DNA of 64,000 bases from Ferrithrix thermotolerans DSM 19514 (GTDB taxonomy: Bacteria; Actinomycetota; Acidimicrobiia; Acidimicrobiales; CAIXPF01), in assembly GCA_945906305.1 (NCBI GenBank), contig CAMDQT010000001.1, positions 124,001-188,000 on the forward strand, in the 5' to 3' direction. Positions 34,019 through 42,320 of this stretch are shown here, in pieces. Positions within the stretch are counted from its first letter, which is position 1; each line of letters opens with the position of its first letter. The translations under genes and the position numbers were made by a program. The notes under the pieces are model-generated. The model was given only the letters and a program-made list of their open reading frames with translations, searched no databases and was not told where the DNA came from.

Positions 34019-34447
34019 TCATGATGTGCGGCCATTCGAGAGGTCGACACCGCACGTCGTCGAGGCAAAAAGAACGACGTTGTCGCTGGCCGCCTTCCAT
34101 GCTTCGGCGGAGGAAGCGACCCGCTGTTTGGCCGCCTCGACGCTGGCCTGGTCGCCGTTGGATAGGGCAACTTCGAGGTCCTCGGCCACCCCGACCAGCA
34201 CGCTGACATCGCCCCGGATCGGTGTCGGCGCCGCCTGCTGGAGGCGGGTCAGCTCCGTGACTAACTGATTGGTGACCGTCGCGGTGTCCGGTACGGTCAG
34301 GTCGTCGCTTTCGGTGATGACGGGAACCCGTCGAAGCTGCGCGCAGAAGGCGTCGCGGTCGCCTGCGGGTGCACGACACCCCCCGGCCAACGCCACGAGC
34401 GCGACCAGCACCACGCTGGCCCGCCGCGTCAGCGGCGCGGGGTTCAT
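34019..34447 (-). CDS. Small putative lipoprotein
   Basis: Unrecognised 142-residue protein with an N-terminal signal (RR, then a hydrophobic VVLVALVALAGG core) and a Cys near residue 24 that fits a relaxed lipobox (AGGC). The mature part is mostly predicted alpha-helical with acidic and Thr/Gln-rich stretches (TATVTNQLVTELTRLQQ) and holds two more Cys (AFCAQL and TTCGVD) that could pair in a disulfide outside the cell. ATG at 34447 is preferred over an in-frame GTG at 34459. It lies just downstream of rpe on the same strand, 23 bases away, and may ride on its transcript. Confidence 0.65.
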   Translation of the reverse strand: MNPAPLTRRASVVLVALVALAGGCRAPAGDRDAFCAQLRRVPVITESDDLTVPDTATVTNQLVTELTRLQQAAPTPIRGDVSVLVGVAEDLEVALSNGDQASVEAAKQRVASSAEAWKAASDNVVLFASTTCGVDLSNGRTS

Positions 34448-34470
34448 CGGTCCCACCACAGACGGGCTGG

Positions 34471-35178
34471 TCAGGCTGTTTCGGAGCCGGCGGCGCGGGC
34501 GCGTTGGCGCAGGTCTGACACCGCATGCTCCAGACCAAGGGGGTCCCGGAACAGAGCGCTGCCGGCGATGAACACGTTGGCGCCAGCCGCTGCCGCTCCG
34601 GCGATGGTGGACGGGCCGATGCCGCCATCCACCTCAAGGTCGATGGAACGACCGCTGGCATCGATCAACTTGCGCATTTGGGCGATCTTGGGCTCCATGG
34701 AGGTGAGGTACGTCTGACCGCCGAAACCGGGGTTCACGGTCATGACCAACACCAAATCGACGAGGTCGATCACGTTGGACACCGACTCAACCGGCGTGGC
34801 CGGGTTGATGGCTACGGCCGCCTTGCCGCCCGCATCGCGAATCACGCAGAGGCTGCGGTGCAGATGGCGGGTGGCCTCGGCGTGGATGATGACCAACTCG
34901 CATCCGGCTTTGACGAACCCGGGGGCGAGCAGGTCCGGTTCCTCGATCATCAGATGCGCTTCGAAGGGCAGGTCTACCCACGAACGCAACGAAGCAATGA
35001 CGTCAGAACCGAAGGTCAGGTTGGGCACGAATCGGCCGTCCATCACGTCGAACTGCAGCCGGTCAACCCCGGCCTTTGCCAACTCGACACAGGCCTCGCC
35101 GAAACGCGAGAAGTCTGCGGGAAGCACCGAGGGCACGATGCGGGGACCGGGGGCTGCGAAGGCGTCCGTCACGGTCAT
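34471..35178 (-). CDS. rpe: Ribulose-phosphate 3-epimerase
   Basis: Interconverts ribulose 5-phosphate and xylulose 5-phosphate in the pentose phosphate and Calvin pathways. The 235-residue TIM barrel shows IVPSVLPADFSRFGE at the N-terminus, the metal/catalytic segment QFDVMDGRFVPNLTFG, EAHLMIEEP, the NPGFGGQ loop after MTV, and EVDGGIGPSTI with the phosphate-binding AGSALF. ATG at 35178 gives the family length; the frame is open upstream to 35280 but lacks homology there. It is divergent from the RNA methyltransferase gene at 35239. Confidence 0.95.
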   Translation of the reverse strand: MTVTDAFAAPGPRIVPSVLPADFSRFGEACVELAKAGVDRLQFDVMDGRFVPNLTFGSDVIASLRSWVDLPFEAHLMIEEPDLLAPGFVKAGCELVIIHAEATRHLHRSLCVIRDAGGKAAVAINPATPVESVSNVIDLVDLVLVMTVNPGFGGQTYLTSMEPKIAQMRKLIDASGRSIDLEVDGGIGPSTIAGAAAAGANVFIAGSALFRDPLGLEHAVSDLRQRARAAGSETA

Positions 35179-35238
35179 CAAACGTACCCAAATCGAGGTG
35201 CTCACGGCGTGTCGGCCGCGCCGCGGTACCGTGACGGT

Positions 35239-36483
35239 GTGGCCGCGGGGACGAACACCGATGTTGTGGTCCACGTTCACGCCCTCGCCAAAGGCGGCGA
35301 AGGCGTTGGCCGACTTGCCGATGGGCGGGCGGTTTTCGTCGCTGGAATGCTCCCGGGAGAGACGGCCCGCGTCGAGCTGACCGAGTTCAAGGCCCGATAC
35401 GCCCGCGCCGCGTTAGCGGAGTTGCTCGTCGTGTCCCCGGATCGGGTGGTGCCACCGTGTGCTTGGCACCGGGCGGGGTGCGGTGGCTGCGATCTGATGC
35501 ACCTGGGGCCTGACGCCCAGCACTCGGCGAAGGTGCAACTGGCGCGCGAAGCCCTGCAACGCATCGGACGGTTGGCTGATCCACAGGTGTTCGCGGGCTC
35601 GGTATTGCCCTCGGCCGCGCTGCGCACCACCGTCCGGGTGGCCGTGCACCACGGCCGGGCGGCGTTTCGACGCCGGGCAACCCACCACCTCATCGAGGTC
35701 GGGGATTGTCATGTGACCCACCCGGCGCTGGTCGAGTTGATCGCGGCCGGGCGCTTTGGGTCGGCGCGTGAGGCCACGCTGCGGACTTCTGCCGCCAGCG
35801 GCGAGCGACTCGTGGTGCTTGACTACGGTGACGCTGCCCCCCGAGGCCGATCGCGCCCCGCGCTCGGCCCGCTGCTACCAGACGATGTGCAGGTGGTGGA
35901 CGCCGCCGACTTGCGTGCGGGCTCGTCGGGGCTGGCGGTGGTGCCCGCCATCCACGAGGTGGTCGCCGGTCGACGCTGGCAGATCTCCGCGGGGAGCTTC
36001 TTTCAGACCAGTGCGGTCGGGGCGGAAGCTCTCGTCGCCGCGGTCGCCGCTGCCGCTGGTGCGGGGCGCGCACACCGGGTGCTGGATGCATATTGCGGGG
36101 TCGGGTTGCTCAGCGCGGCGTTTGACGCGGACGTCTCGGTAGTCGCGGTGGAGTCCAGCCCCTTCTCGGTCGCGGATGCCATGGTCAACCTCGCCGATCG
36201 TGATGCCGAGGTGGTGCGGGCCCGCTTCGAGCGATGCAAGCCTGGAACGTTCGACGTCGCCGTGGCCGACCCGGCCCGGCGCGGGCTGGGTCGCGACGCG
36301 GCTGAGGTACTGGCCGGGACCGGCGCGGCGGTGGTAGTGCTGGTGAGCTGCGACCTCGCGGCGTTGGGTCGGGACAGCGGCGATCTCACGGCGCTGGGCT
36401 ATGACCATGCCGGTTCCACGGTGCTCGACCTGTTTCCACATACGTCCCACGCCGAGGTCGTTACCCGTTTCGAACGGCGCTGA
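35239..36483 (+). CDS. TRAM-domain 23S rRNA (uracil-C5) methyltransferase, RumA/RlmD type
   Basis: SAM-dependent enzyme of 414 residues that methylates uracil C5 in RNA. An N-terminal TRAM-like beta-barrel (VVHVHALAKGGEGVGRL) is followed by the iron-sulfur cysteine group CAWHRAGCGGC plus a fourth Cys in EVGDCHVTHP. The methyltransferase domain has AYCGVGLLSAAF for SAM binding, AVADPARRG and the nucleophilic Cys in VVLVSCDLAAL. The start is GTG at 35239; earlier starts would lie in the antisense of rpe. Which uracil (rRNA or tRNA) it modifies cannot be read from sequence. Its 3' end overlaps the opposite SpoU-family gene by 23 bases. Confidence 0.88.
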   Translation: MAAGTNTDVVVHVHALAKGGEGVGRLADGRAVFVAGMLPGETARVELTEFKARYARAALAELLVVSPDRVVPPCAWHRAGCGGCDLMHLGPDAQHSAKVQLAREALQRIGRLADPQVFAGSVLPSAALRTTVRVAVHHGRAAFRRRATHHLIEVGDCHVTHPALVELIAAGRFGSAREATLRTSAASGERLVVLDYGDAAPRGRSRPALGPLLPDDVQVVDAADLRAGSSGLAVVPAIHEVVAGRRWQISAGSFFQTSAVGAEALVAAVAAAAGAGRAHRVLDAYCGVGLLSAAFDADVSVVAVESSPFSVADAMVNLADRDAEVVRARFERCKPGTFDVAVADPARRGLGRDAAEVLAGTGAAVVVLVSCDLAALGRDSGDLTALGYDHAGSTVLDLFPHTSHAEVVTRFERR

Positions 36484-37261
36484 TCGGCGCGTCGAGCCGT
36501 CGGCGGGCGAGTTCGAAGGCCATCACGCTGGCCGCACAGGCCACGTTCAGCGATTCGACCCCGCCCGACAGGGGGATGGCCAAGCGACGCTCGAGAGCAT
36601 CCTGTACCTCAACGGACAACCCTTCGGTCTCGTTGCCGAGTACATAGACCGTTCGTTCCGGCAGCACCGCGGTGAAGAGGTTCTCGGCATCGGGGTGAGC
36701 GCCGTCCAGACCGATCACGCTAAATCGGGCCTGATGCAGCCGCACCACCGCCTCCGCCGCGGTGTCCACGCGCAGCAGCGTGGCCCGCAATGCCACCCCG
36801 GCCGATGCCTTGAGCACCAGTGGTCCCAGTTCGGCCGTACCGCGGTGGGGGACCACGATGCCGTCGATGCCCGCGCCGGTGGCCGAACGGATGATCATGC
36901 CGACATTGGCGGGGTTGTGCACCCCATCGAGCAGTAGCAGCGAGGTGACATGGCGGCGTCCGCGTCGCTGAGCGAGGAACGGCCCGAGCGCACCGAGGCC
37001 AGGAGGGGCGATGTCCGCGGCGACGCCCTGATGGTGGCGACCGTTGTGGGCCAGCATGGACAGGCGGGCCTCGGTGATCCGTTCGAGGGGGACGCCACGT
37101 CGTCGAGCTGCCGCGCCGATACGGTCGATCACGTCGCCACGAGCGGTGTCGGCCACGAAAACCCGGGCCAGCGGCACCGCGGTGTCCTCGAGCGCTTCGG
37201 CGACGGGCATCCGTCCGTAGATGGTGACGTAGCGGTCCCGGGGGGTGGCCTCAGTGCTCAA
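36461..37261 (-). CDS. SpoU/TrmH-family RNA 2'-O-methyltransferase
   Basis: SPOUT-fold enzyme of 266 residues that 2'-O-methylates ribose in rRNA or tRNA. An N-terminal substrate-binding domain (YGRMPVAEAL, ITEARLSMLA, HHQGVAADI) is followed by the trefoil-knot motifs LLLDGVHNPANVGMIIR, VYVLGNETEGLS and IPLSGGVESLNVACAASV. Closest in style to RlmB (G2251) and TsnR-like enzymes. TTG at 37261 is preferred because AAGG lies seven bases upstream; TTG at 37279 is an alternative. In mycobacteria an rlmB-like gene adjoins cysS; here a CysRS-tail fusion gene lies one gene away. Confidence 0.9.
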   Translation of the reverse strand: MSTEATPRDRYVTIYGRMPVAEALEDTAVPLARVFVADTARGDVIDRIGAAARRRGVPLERITEARLSMLAHNGRHHQGVAADIAPPGLGALGPFLAQRRGRRHVTSLLLLDGVHNPANVGMIIRSATGAGIDGIVVPHRGTAELGPLVLKASAGVALRATLLRVDTAAEAVVRLHQARFSVIGLDGAHPDAENLFTAVLPERTVYVLGNETEGLSVEVQDALERRLAIPLSGGVESLNVACAASVMAFELARRRLDAPISAVRNG

Positions 37262-37365
37262 CGTTGAGCCTTGAAACAAGCTGCCATGGGCGCCGACGCT
37301 AACCCATCGACGTCGCGCTGGAGTTTCCGGTTGGGTTCGGGTCTCTCTGCACCGATATACCTACC

Positions 37366-38055
37366 GTGAATCGCGCGCCGCTTGTCCTCCTCGCCGCCTG
37401 CGCCCTCGTCCTGCTGGGGGCGGCAGGGGCGGCACAGTCGGCGGCGAAGTCTCCCCCGGACTCGGCGGCCGCTGACGCGGCCGTGATGAGGACCGAAACT
37501 TCCGCCGGGAATCGTCCCGATATCGGTCTCGAAGAACTCGACCTACCGGCCGCGCTGGCCACCGTGGTGGTCGGTGCCACGGCCGAGGTCGCGGTCGGCG
37601 CGAGGACCGGTGACCCACAAGGGCCCCAAGCCCCCGTCGCTTCGATGTCGCCTCCCGCCCCCCCATCGGTGCTACCGGTCACCGCCACGGCCCCACCACC
37701 CCCGCCCCTGCCCGGCCTCCTGTTCGGCCTGGTGAACCAGGAACGAGCCGCGGTCGGTCTGCCCGCTCTCATCGCTGACGCGGGCTTGGTGGGACTGGCA
37801 GAGGCCCAAAGCAGCCGAATCGAAGCGGCTGGAATGCTGCTGCACCAGGACCTGTCCGTCTTGCTGAGCCAGGGTTGGTCGAAGGGTGGCGAGAATGTCG
37901 CCTATGGACCGAGCCTCGATTGGGTGCACGACCGCCTCGTGACCAGCGCATCCCACCATGCCAACATGGTCAACCCGGCATTCACCCACCTGGGCATCGC
38001 CGTGGTGCGCGCCGCCGACGGATTGCTCTGGGTGGCCGAGGTTTTCGCCGGTTGA
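37366..38055 (+). CDS. Secreted CAP-superfamily (SCP-like) protein
   Basis: A 229-residue exported protein. The N-terminus is a signal peptide (LVLLAACALVLLGAAGAAQSA); Cys within it is not followed by a good lipobox, so it is more likely cleaved and released. A long Pro/Ala-rich linker (residues about 30-118) leads to a CAP domain (about 119-229) with the conserved VNQERAAVGLPAL, the His in LLHQDLS, Glu in GGENVAYG and HHANMVNPAFTHLGIAVV. CAP proteins are widespread and mostly uncharacterised; some bind sterols or lipids. GTG at 37366 is the start. It converges with the S51 peptidase fusion gene with a one-base gap. Confidence 0.85.
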   Translation: MNRAPLVLLAACALVLLGAAGAAQSAAKSPPDSAAADAAVMRTETSAGNRPDIGLEELDLPAALATVVVGATAEVAVGARTGDPQGPQAPVASMSPPAPPSVLPVTATAPPPPPLPGLLFGLVNQERAAVGLPALIADAGLVGLAEAQSSRIEAAGMLLHQDLSVLLSQGWSKGGENVAYGPSLDWVHDRLVTSASHHANMVNPAFTHLGIAVVRAADGLLWVAEVFAG

Positions 38056-38056
38056 G

Positions 38057-39349
38057 TCAGCCGCCGAGTTCCCAAACCACCCCGTCGGCGGTGTCGCGAA
38101 CGGACACCCCCGCGGCGGCGAGTTCGTCCCGCAACAAGTCAGAGAGGTCGTAGCGCTTCTCCGCCCGCACTACCCGACGTAGCGCGAGGGCCGCGTTCAC
38201 CACGGGGGCCAACAGGTCGCGGGGGTCGCGTAGGCCGCCGACCGCCGCCTCGCCGAGTCGCACGATCATGGCGCGCAACGCGGCCCGGGCCCGGTCCATC
38301 TCGTCGGACTGCAGCATGTCCCGTGACCATTCGACGATGGTCTGGTCTAGGCCGAGCGCGGCTTGTGCCGCCCCGGTGGCATCGCCGTTGGCCATGGCCG
38401 TCTCGAATGCCGACTCGGCCTGGCTCGTGGCCACACCGAGCGAGGCGGCGTCGTTGGAGGCGCTTGCCGAGCCGTCGTCGTGAGCCGCAGGGGCGGTGCT
38501 CAGCCCGGCGAGAGCAGCCGCTGAAGGCCCCCATGCGCTCCCCGAGCCGGCGGCCCCCGCGGCGCGGACGAAGTCCATCGAGACGGTCTCCCCGGCGTGT
38601 ACCACCGTGGATTCGCCGTCGCGGCGAAGGGTCATTGCCCCGCGGCCCCAGACGCTGGCCGTCGCGGCCTCAAGGTCGAACAACACCCCGGTGTGCTCAT
38701 CAACGCCGAGGACGAATACGTCGGTGGGCAGCGCAGACTCGAGTTCTGCGAGCCGCCTTGCCCCCAGATAGCAGAACCGGGTGTCGTGGTGTCCACCTTC
38801 GGCGTTGTCGTAATGAGGAATTACCACCACGGGAAGGTCCACCGCCGCGAGCACGTTGAGCCCATCGAGCCAAAATGGGTCGATACCAGATTTGTAGATC
38901 TCGTAGACCGGTACGGTCTTCACTCCGAGCGTCAGCGCGGCAGCGGAGGAGAAGGTCACGGCGCCGGCCTGGGAGAGGCGGTCGCGAAGGATCTGCGCCA
39001 CCGGGGTGCCCGCCCACTGTCGCAACGCATAGGTGGGGCTGCCAGGACCGGCGAAGAGCAGCTCGGCCCGGCGCAGCTGGGCCAAGGCCGATTCCAGTTG
39101 CATCGTGTCCATGCCGACGAGGCGCAGGAGGCCAGCAACGTCGAGGTCGTGGCCGATGCTCTGGCGAAAGTACTCCACGGTGCGCTGACACAACTCGTCG
39201 GCGTTTTCCTGGAAGCCGAAGGGAGTGTCGAGGAACACCGCCCGATGCTGACCGGCGCCGAGCCGTCCCATGACCTCGCGATGCAGTTTCACCATCGTGG
39301 GCGCGGTTTCACCAGAGCCCATGATGGTCAAGATGCGAGCGGCGCTCAT
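38057..39349 (-). CDS. Peptidase S51-like domain fused to a cysteinyl-tRNA-synthetase C-terminal-like domain
   Basis: A 430-residue fusion. Residues 1-about 265 look like the peptidase S51/cyanophycinase fold (ILTIMGSGETAP, LLFAGPGSPTYALR, TFSSAAALTLG around the expected nucleophile, FVLGVDEHTGVLFD). Residues about 310-430 resemble the tail of CysRS: FETAMANGDATGAAQAAL, then LALRRVVRAEKRYDLSDLLRDELAAAGVSVRDT in separate blocks, ending GVVWEL as CysRS ends with DTxxGTxW. It has no synthetase catalytic core. The stop overlaps (ATGA) with the hydrolase upstream in transcription, so the two are coupled. Function unknown; a peptidase guided by RNA or by a cysteine-linked substrate is speculation. 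Confidence 0.75.
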   Translation of the reverse strand: MSAARILTIMGSGETAPTMVKLHREVMGRLGAGQHRAVFLDTPFGFQENADELCQRTVEYFRQSIGHDLDVAGLLRLVGMDTMQLESALAQLRRAELLFAGPGSPTYALRQWAGTPVAQILRDRLSQAGAVTFSSAAALTLGVKTVPVYEIYKSGIDPFWLDGLNVLAAVDLPVVVIPHYDNAEGGHHDTRFCYLGARRLAELESALPTDVFVLGVDEHTGVLFDLEAATASVWGRGAMTLRRDGESTVVHAGETVSMDFVRAAGAAGSGSAWGPSAAALAGLSTAPAAHDDGSASASNDAASLGVATSQAESAFETAMANGDATGAAQAALGLDQTIVEWSRDMLQSDEMDRARAALRAMIVRLGEAAVGGLRDPRDLLAPVVNAALALRRVVRAEKRYDLSDLLRDELAAAGVSVRDTADGVVWELGG

Positions 39350-40230
39350 CGTCCGCCGTCTCGGTTCGACATTGTCTCGTCGGCCAGATTCATCAACAAC
39401 TCGGCCACCTCCCGGGGGTATTGGGCGTGTACATCGTGATCAGCAGGGGAGAACCACTGGGCCCGGCCATCGCCAAGCCGGGTGAGGGCGGCGTCGATCG
39501 AAGCTCGCTTGTCTGAAGTCCAGGCCTGTTCGCCGGTGTCGGCGGGGATGAACAACAGGGGGACCTCGATGTCGGTCATGCGTTCTAGGGGTTTGTGATC
39601 GTAGAGTCCGGCCAGTACCAGGCGGTGACGCTCTCGGGTGAGCCATGGCCGCACCGTACCGTTGGGCAGTTCTTCGAAACAGGACAGGGCCCCCTCGATG
39701 CCGCTGTCGGGCCAGTGGCCATTGTGAGCACGCATGTTGGTCTCGAGCTCGGCGCGGGTCATATCGGTCCGGAATCGGGGCGGCGCGAGAAGTTCCCAGC
39801 AGGAGTCGAAGTTCTCGAACCGTTCGGCCAGATCGATGGTGCCGCCGTCCACGCAGACCACCGCCGCCGGTAGGCGCGGATGTCGGGCCGCAAGTTCGAC
39901 CACCACGTTCGCCCCCCACGACTGGCCGGACACCACCGCCTGGTCCCATCCGAGGACCGCGAGCAGCGCCGCGAGGTCTTCGGCCACCGAGGCCATGTCG
40001 TAGCCGTCGTCGGGCTTGTCCGAACGGCCATGACCGCGCAGATCGACTGCGACGGCTCGTCGGCCGGCATTCGCGAGGGCAGCAGCCACCCCGTCCCACA
40101 GTCGGGCGTTGGAGGCCAGGCCGTGGACCAACAGGTGAGGGCGGGCGTCGTCGTTGGACTCACCCCACTGCCGGACGTGCAGCCGGACACCCCGGCCGAT
40201 GTTGATGAGGTCGGCTCGTGGTTCGGTCAC
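39346..40230 (-). CDS. Alpha/beta hydrolase
   Basis: A 294-residue cytoplasmic alpha/beta hydrolase. The oxyanion-hole HG motif is in LLVHGLASNARLW, the nucleophile elbow is GQSWGA (about residue 105), the acid is likely Asp in FIPADTG, and the catalytic His is in SPADHDVHAQYP. The region AVDLRGHGRSDKP is typical of epoxide hydrolase/haloperoxidase-like enzymes, so ester, lactone or C-C bond hydrolysis are all possible. The start is GTG at 40230. It overlaps the S51 fusion gene by four bases, which points to joint expression. The gap to the divergent lipoprotein gene at 40306 is 75 bases and probably holds both promoters. Confidence 0.88.
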   Translation of the reverse strand: MTEPRADLINIGRGVRLHVRQWGESNDDARPHLLVHGLASNARLWDGVAAALANAGRRAVAVDLRGHGRSDKPDDGYDMASVAEDLAALLAVLGWDQAVVSGQSWGANVVVELAARHPRLPAAVVCVDGGTIDLAERFENFDSCWELLAPPRFRTDMTRAELETNMRAHNGHWPDSGIEGALSCFEELPNGTVRPWLTRERHRLVLAGLYDHKPLERMTDIEVPLLFIPADTGEQAWTSDKRASIDAALTRLGDGRAQWFSPADHDVHAQYPREVAELLMNLADETMSNRDGGR

Positions 40231-40305
40231 GGTTTGTCACCGTAGCCAGTGGCGCACCGGCGATGCCGCTGCGTCTCGCCGGGGCACCGCGCCTAGTTTG
40301 GCCCT

Positions 40306-41175
40306 ATGGGACCGCTGAGCCGTCGGGGCTTCTTCGCTGTGTCCGCCGGTGGGTTGCTGTTTGCTTGCACCTCCGGCTCGGGCGGCTCGAACTCCTTCAG
40401 CGGTGCGCGCAGCTCATCGGGACACGGACCACTCGTCATCATCCGCTACTTCCCAGACCAGATCCATCTCGCCGGCCGACCCGAGCGGCTCCCGTTCGGC
40501 ATCGCCGATGCGGAAGGCGTTCCCCTTTCTGATGGGCCGGATTCCTTCACCTACACGGTGACTGATCCAGCAGGTAAGACGGTGCTCAGCGCCACTGCGA
40601 CTCGCCACGGCACCGGCTTGGCTCGGGCCTATTACCCGGTTGAGGTCAACCTGCCAACGGCCGGGGTGTACGTCGTGCGGGCGAGCGTCGAGGGCCGCCA
40701 GCTGGAGAGCGTCTTCACCCTCAACCTGGCCGGCGCGAGTAGCCCAATCGGGGTTGGCGACCTGCTACCGCCGTTCCAGACCCCGACGGTGGGTGACCCA
40801 CGGGGGGTCAACCCGGTGTGTACCCGCTCCGAGCCATGTCCTTTCCACACCCAGACATTGACCGAAGCCCTCGCCGTCCGACGGCCGGTGGCCTACCTCG
40901 TAGGTACCCCCGCTCACTGCCAGACGGGTATCTGTGGGCCCGTGCTGGATCTGTTGGTCGACGCCTCCGCATCGTTTCCCGACGTCGAGTTTGTCCATGC
41001 TGAGGTGTTCGCTGACCCCGACGGCCGGAAGGTGGCCCCCGCGGTGGGTGCCCTGGGGCTGGATTACGAGCCGGTTTTGTTCATTGTCGCTGCTGACGGC
41101 AAGGTGCGAACCCGTTTCGATGTCATTTACGACGGTGCCGAGTTACGGTCCGCGCTGGCCGCCGCCTCGAGGTGA
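40306..41175 (+). CDS. Tat-type lipoprotein with C-terminal thioredoxin-like domain
   Basis: A 289-residue exported protein. The leader has a twin-arginine motif (SRRGFF) and a lipobox (LLFAC, Cys near 21), so it is probably exported folded and lipid-anchored. Residues about 45-145 form a beta-rich domain. Residues about 150-289 look thioredoxin/SCO-like: PCPFHTQTL, then AHCQTGICGPVLD (a CxxxxC pair), VEFVHAEVF and EPVLFIVAADGKV. It could act in metal or disulfide delivery. The stop overlaps (GTGA) the start of the membrane protein that precedes copC-copD, which suggests copper or cytochrome-oxidase assembly. Confidence 0.8.
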   Translation: MGPLSRRGFFAVSAGGLLFACTSGSGGSNSFSGARSSSGHGPLVIIRYFPDQIHLAGRPERLPFGIADAEGVPLSDGPDSFTYTVTDPAGKTVLSATATRHGTGLARAYYPVEVNLPTAGVYVVRASVEGRQLESVFTLNLAGASSPIGVGDLLPPFQTPTVGDPRGVNPVCTRSEPCPFHTQTLTEALAVRRPVAYLVGTPAHCQTGICGPVLDLLVDASASFPDVEFVHAEVFADPDGRKVAPAVGALGLDYEPVLFIVAADGKVRTRFDVIYDGAELRSALAAASR

Positions 41176-42320
41176 CCGCTTCCGCACGACGATGGGCGGC
41201 GCTGGCGGCCTTGGTGTTGGCTGCGTCGCTGGTCGTGGTTGGGCTGCTCGGTAGTGTGTGGGTTGTTCCGGCGGCGGCGCATTCCGGCTCCACCTCAGAG
41301 TTCCGGCCTATCTTCACCGACCCCGGCGCGCCGTGTCTGCGCTGGACCGTGCTCGGTGGGGACGGTCATGTCCGCCTGCAGAGCGACTGCCCCGCCACGG
41401 TGATCGTCTTGGGCTACGAGGACGAGCCGTACCTGGAATTCTCGCCATCCGGGGTGCGCGAGAACCGCAATTCGCCCGCCGGCTACCTCAACGTCGATTC
41501 CCGCGCCAGCACGAGCGTGCCACCCTCGGCGAGGCCCGAAGCCCAGCCTGACTGGGTGCTGCGGGGGAATGCGCCGGACTATTCCTGGCACGACCATCGC
41601 ATCCACTGGATGAGCGATGAGGCGCCTAGCCAAGCGGGGGGTCTGCGCAAAGTTGCGGACTGGATGATCCCGATGTGGATCGACGATGACGGACCCGCGG
41701 GGGGATCTGCGCACCACGGGGCGGCGCGGGGCGAACTCTTCTACGAGCCTCCGATAGCCCCCTGGACGCCGCTGGCGCTAGCGGCAGCTACGGCGCTTGG
41801 TGCGCTGGTCGTTGCCTTGGTGCGAGGCCTGCGCCGGTCAGACCGGTTCAGGACCGCCAACGCCGCGCTGGTCAGACCGGTGTCGGCCCTGATGGGCGTC
41901 ATCGCGGGTTTGACGCTGGTACGAGCCATCGACGATCTCGTCCGTGCGAGCGGTGCGGGCGAGCCGTGGAAGGCCAGCGCCATCGTGACGGTGATCATCA
42001 CCGGCGGATCGTTGTGGGCGATGGGGCGTAGCTGGCGCGGCGATCTCGGCGGTGTGCTGGCGCTGGTGGGCGCCGGTGCTGCGCTGAGCTGGACGTTCGG
42101 CCAGGTTGATGCGGCTTTGCTGCGGGCGCCGGTGCTGCTGTCCACGATGGCACCGTGGTTCTTACGCTGGGTCGTGGCGCTGCAACTGCTGGCGGTGATC
42201 CCCCCGGTGGTGGTGCTGATCGTGGGGTGGGCCGCCCGCCGGGGGGGCGACGGTGATGACGGTGGGGTTGGCCCCGGCACGAGCGCAGCGCCGATGCCGA
42301 CCGGGGTGGAGGGACCATGA
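41172..42320 (+). CDS. Multipass membrane protein in CopCD operon
   Basis: A 382-residue protein I do not recognise by family. After an N-terminal hydrophobic leader (about residues 8-36) an extracytoplasmic domain of about 160 residues follows, rich in His/Trp/Asp (DYSWHDHRIHWM) with two Cys (APCLRW, SDCPAT). Then five or six membrane helices (near 198-218, 235-255, 268-284, 292-310, 330-355) and an acidic/Gly-rich tail. GTG at 41172 overlaps the upstream lipoprotein; the ATG of copCD overlaps its stop. The His-rich patch and the neighbours suggest a copper-related role; that is inference from context. Confidence 0.7.
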   Translation: MTASARRWAALAALVLAASLVVVGLLGSVWVVPAAAHSGSTSEFRPIFTDPGAPCLRWTVLGGDGHVRLQSDCPATVIVLGYEDEPYLEFSPSGVRENRNSPAGYLNVDSRASTSVPPSARPEAQPDWVLRGNAPDYSWHDHRIHWMSDEAPSQAGGLRKVADWMIPMWIDDDGPAGGSAHHGAARGELFYEPPIAPWTPLALAAATALGALVVALVRGLRRSDRFRTANAALVRPVSALMGVIAGLTLVRAIDDLVRASGAGEPWKASAIVTVIITGGSLWAMGRSWRGDLGGVLALVGAGAALSWTFGQVDAALLRAPVLLSTMAPWFLRWVVALQLLAVIPPVVVLIVGWAARRGGDGDDGGVGPGTSAAPMPTGVEGP

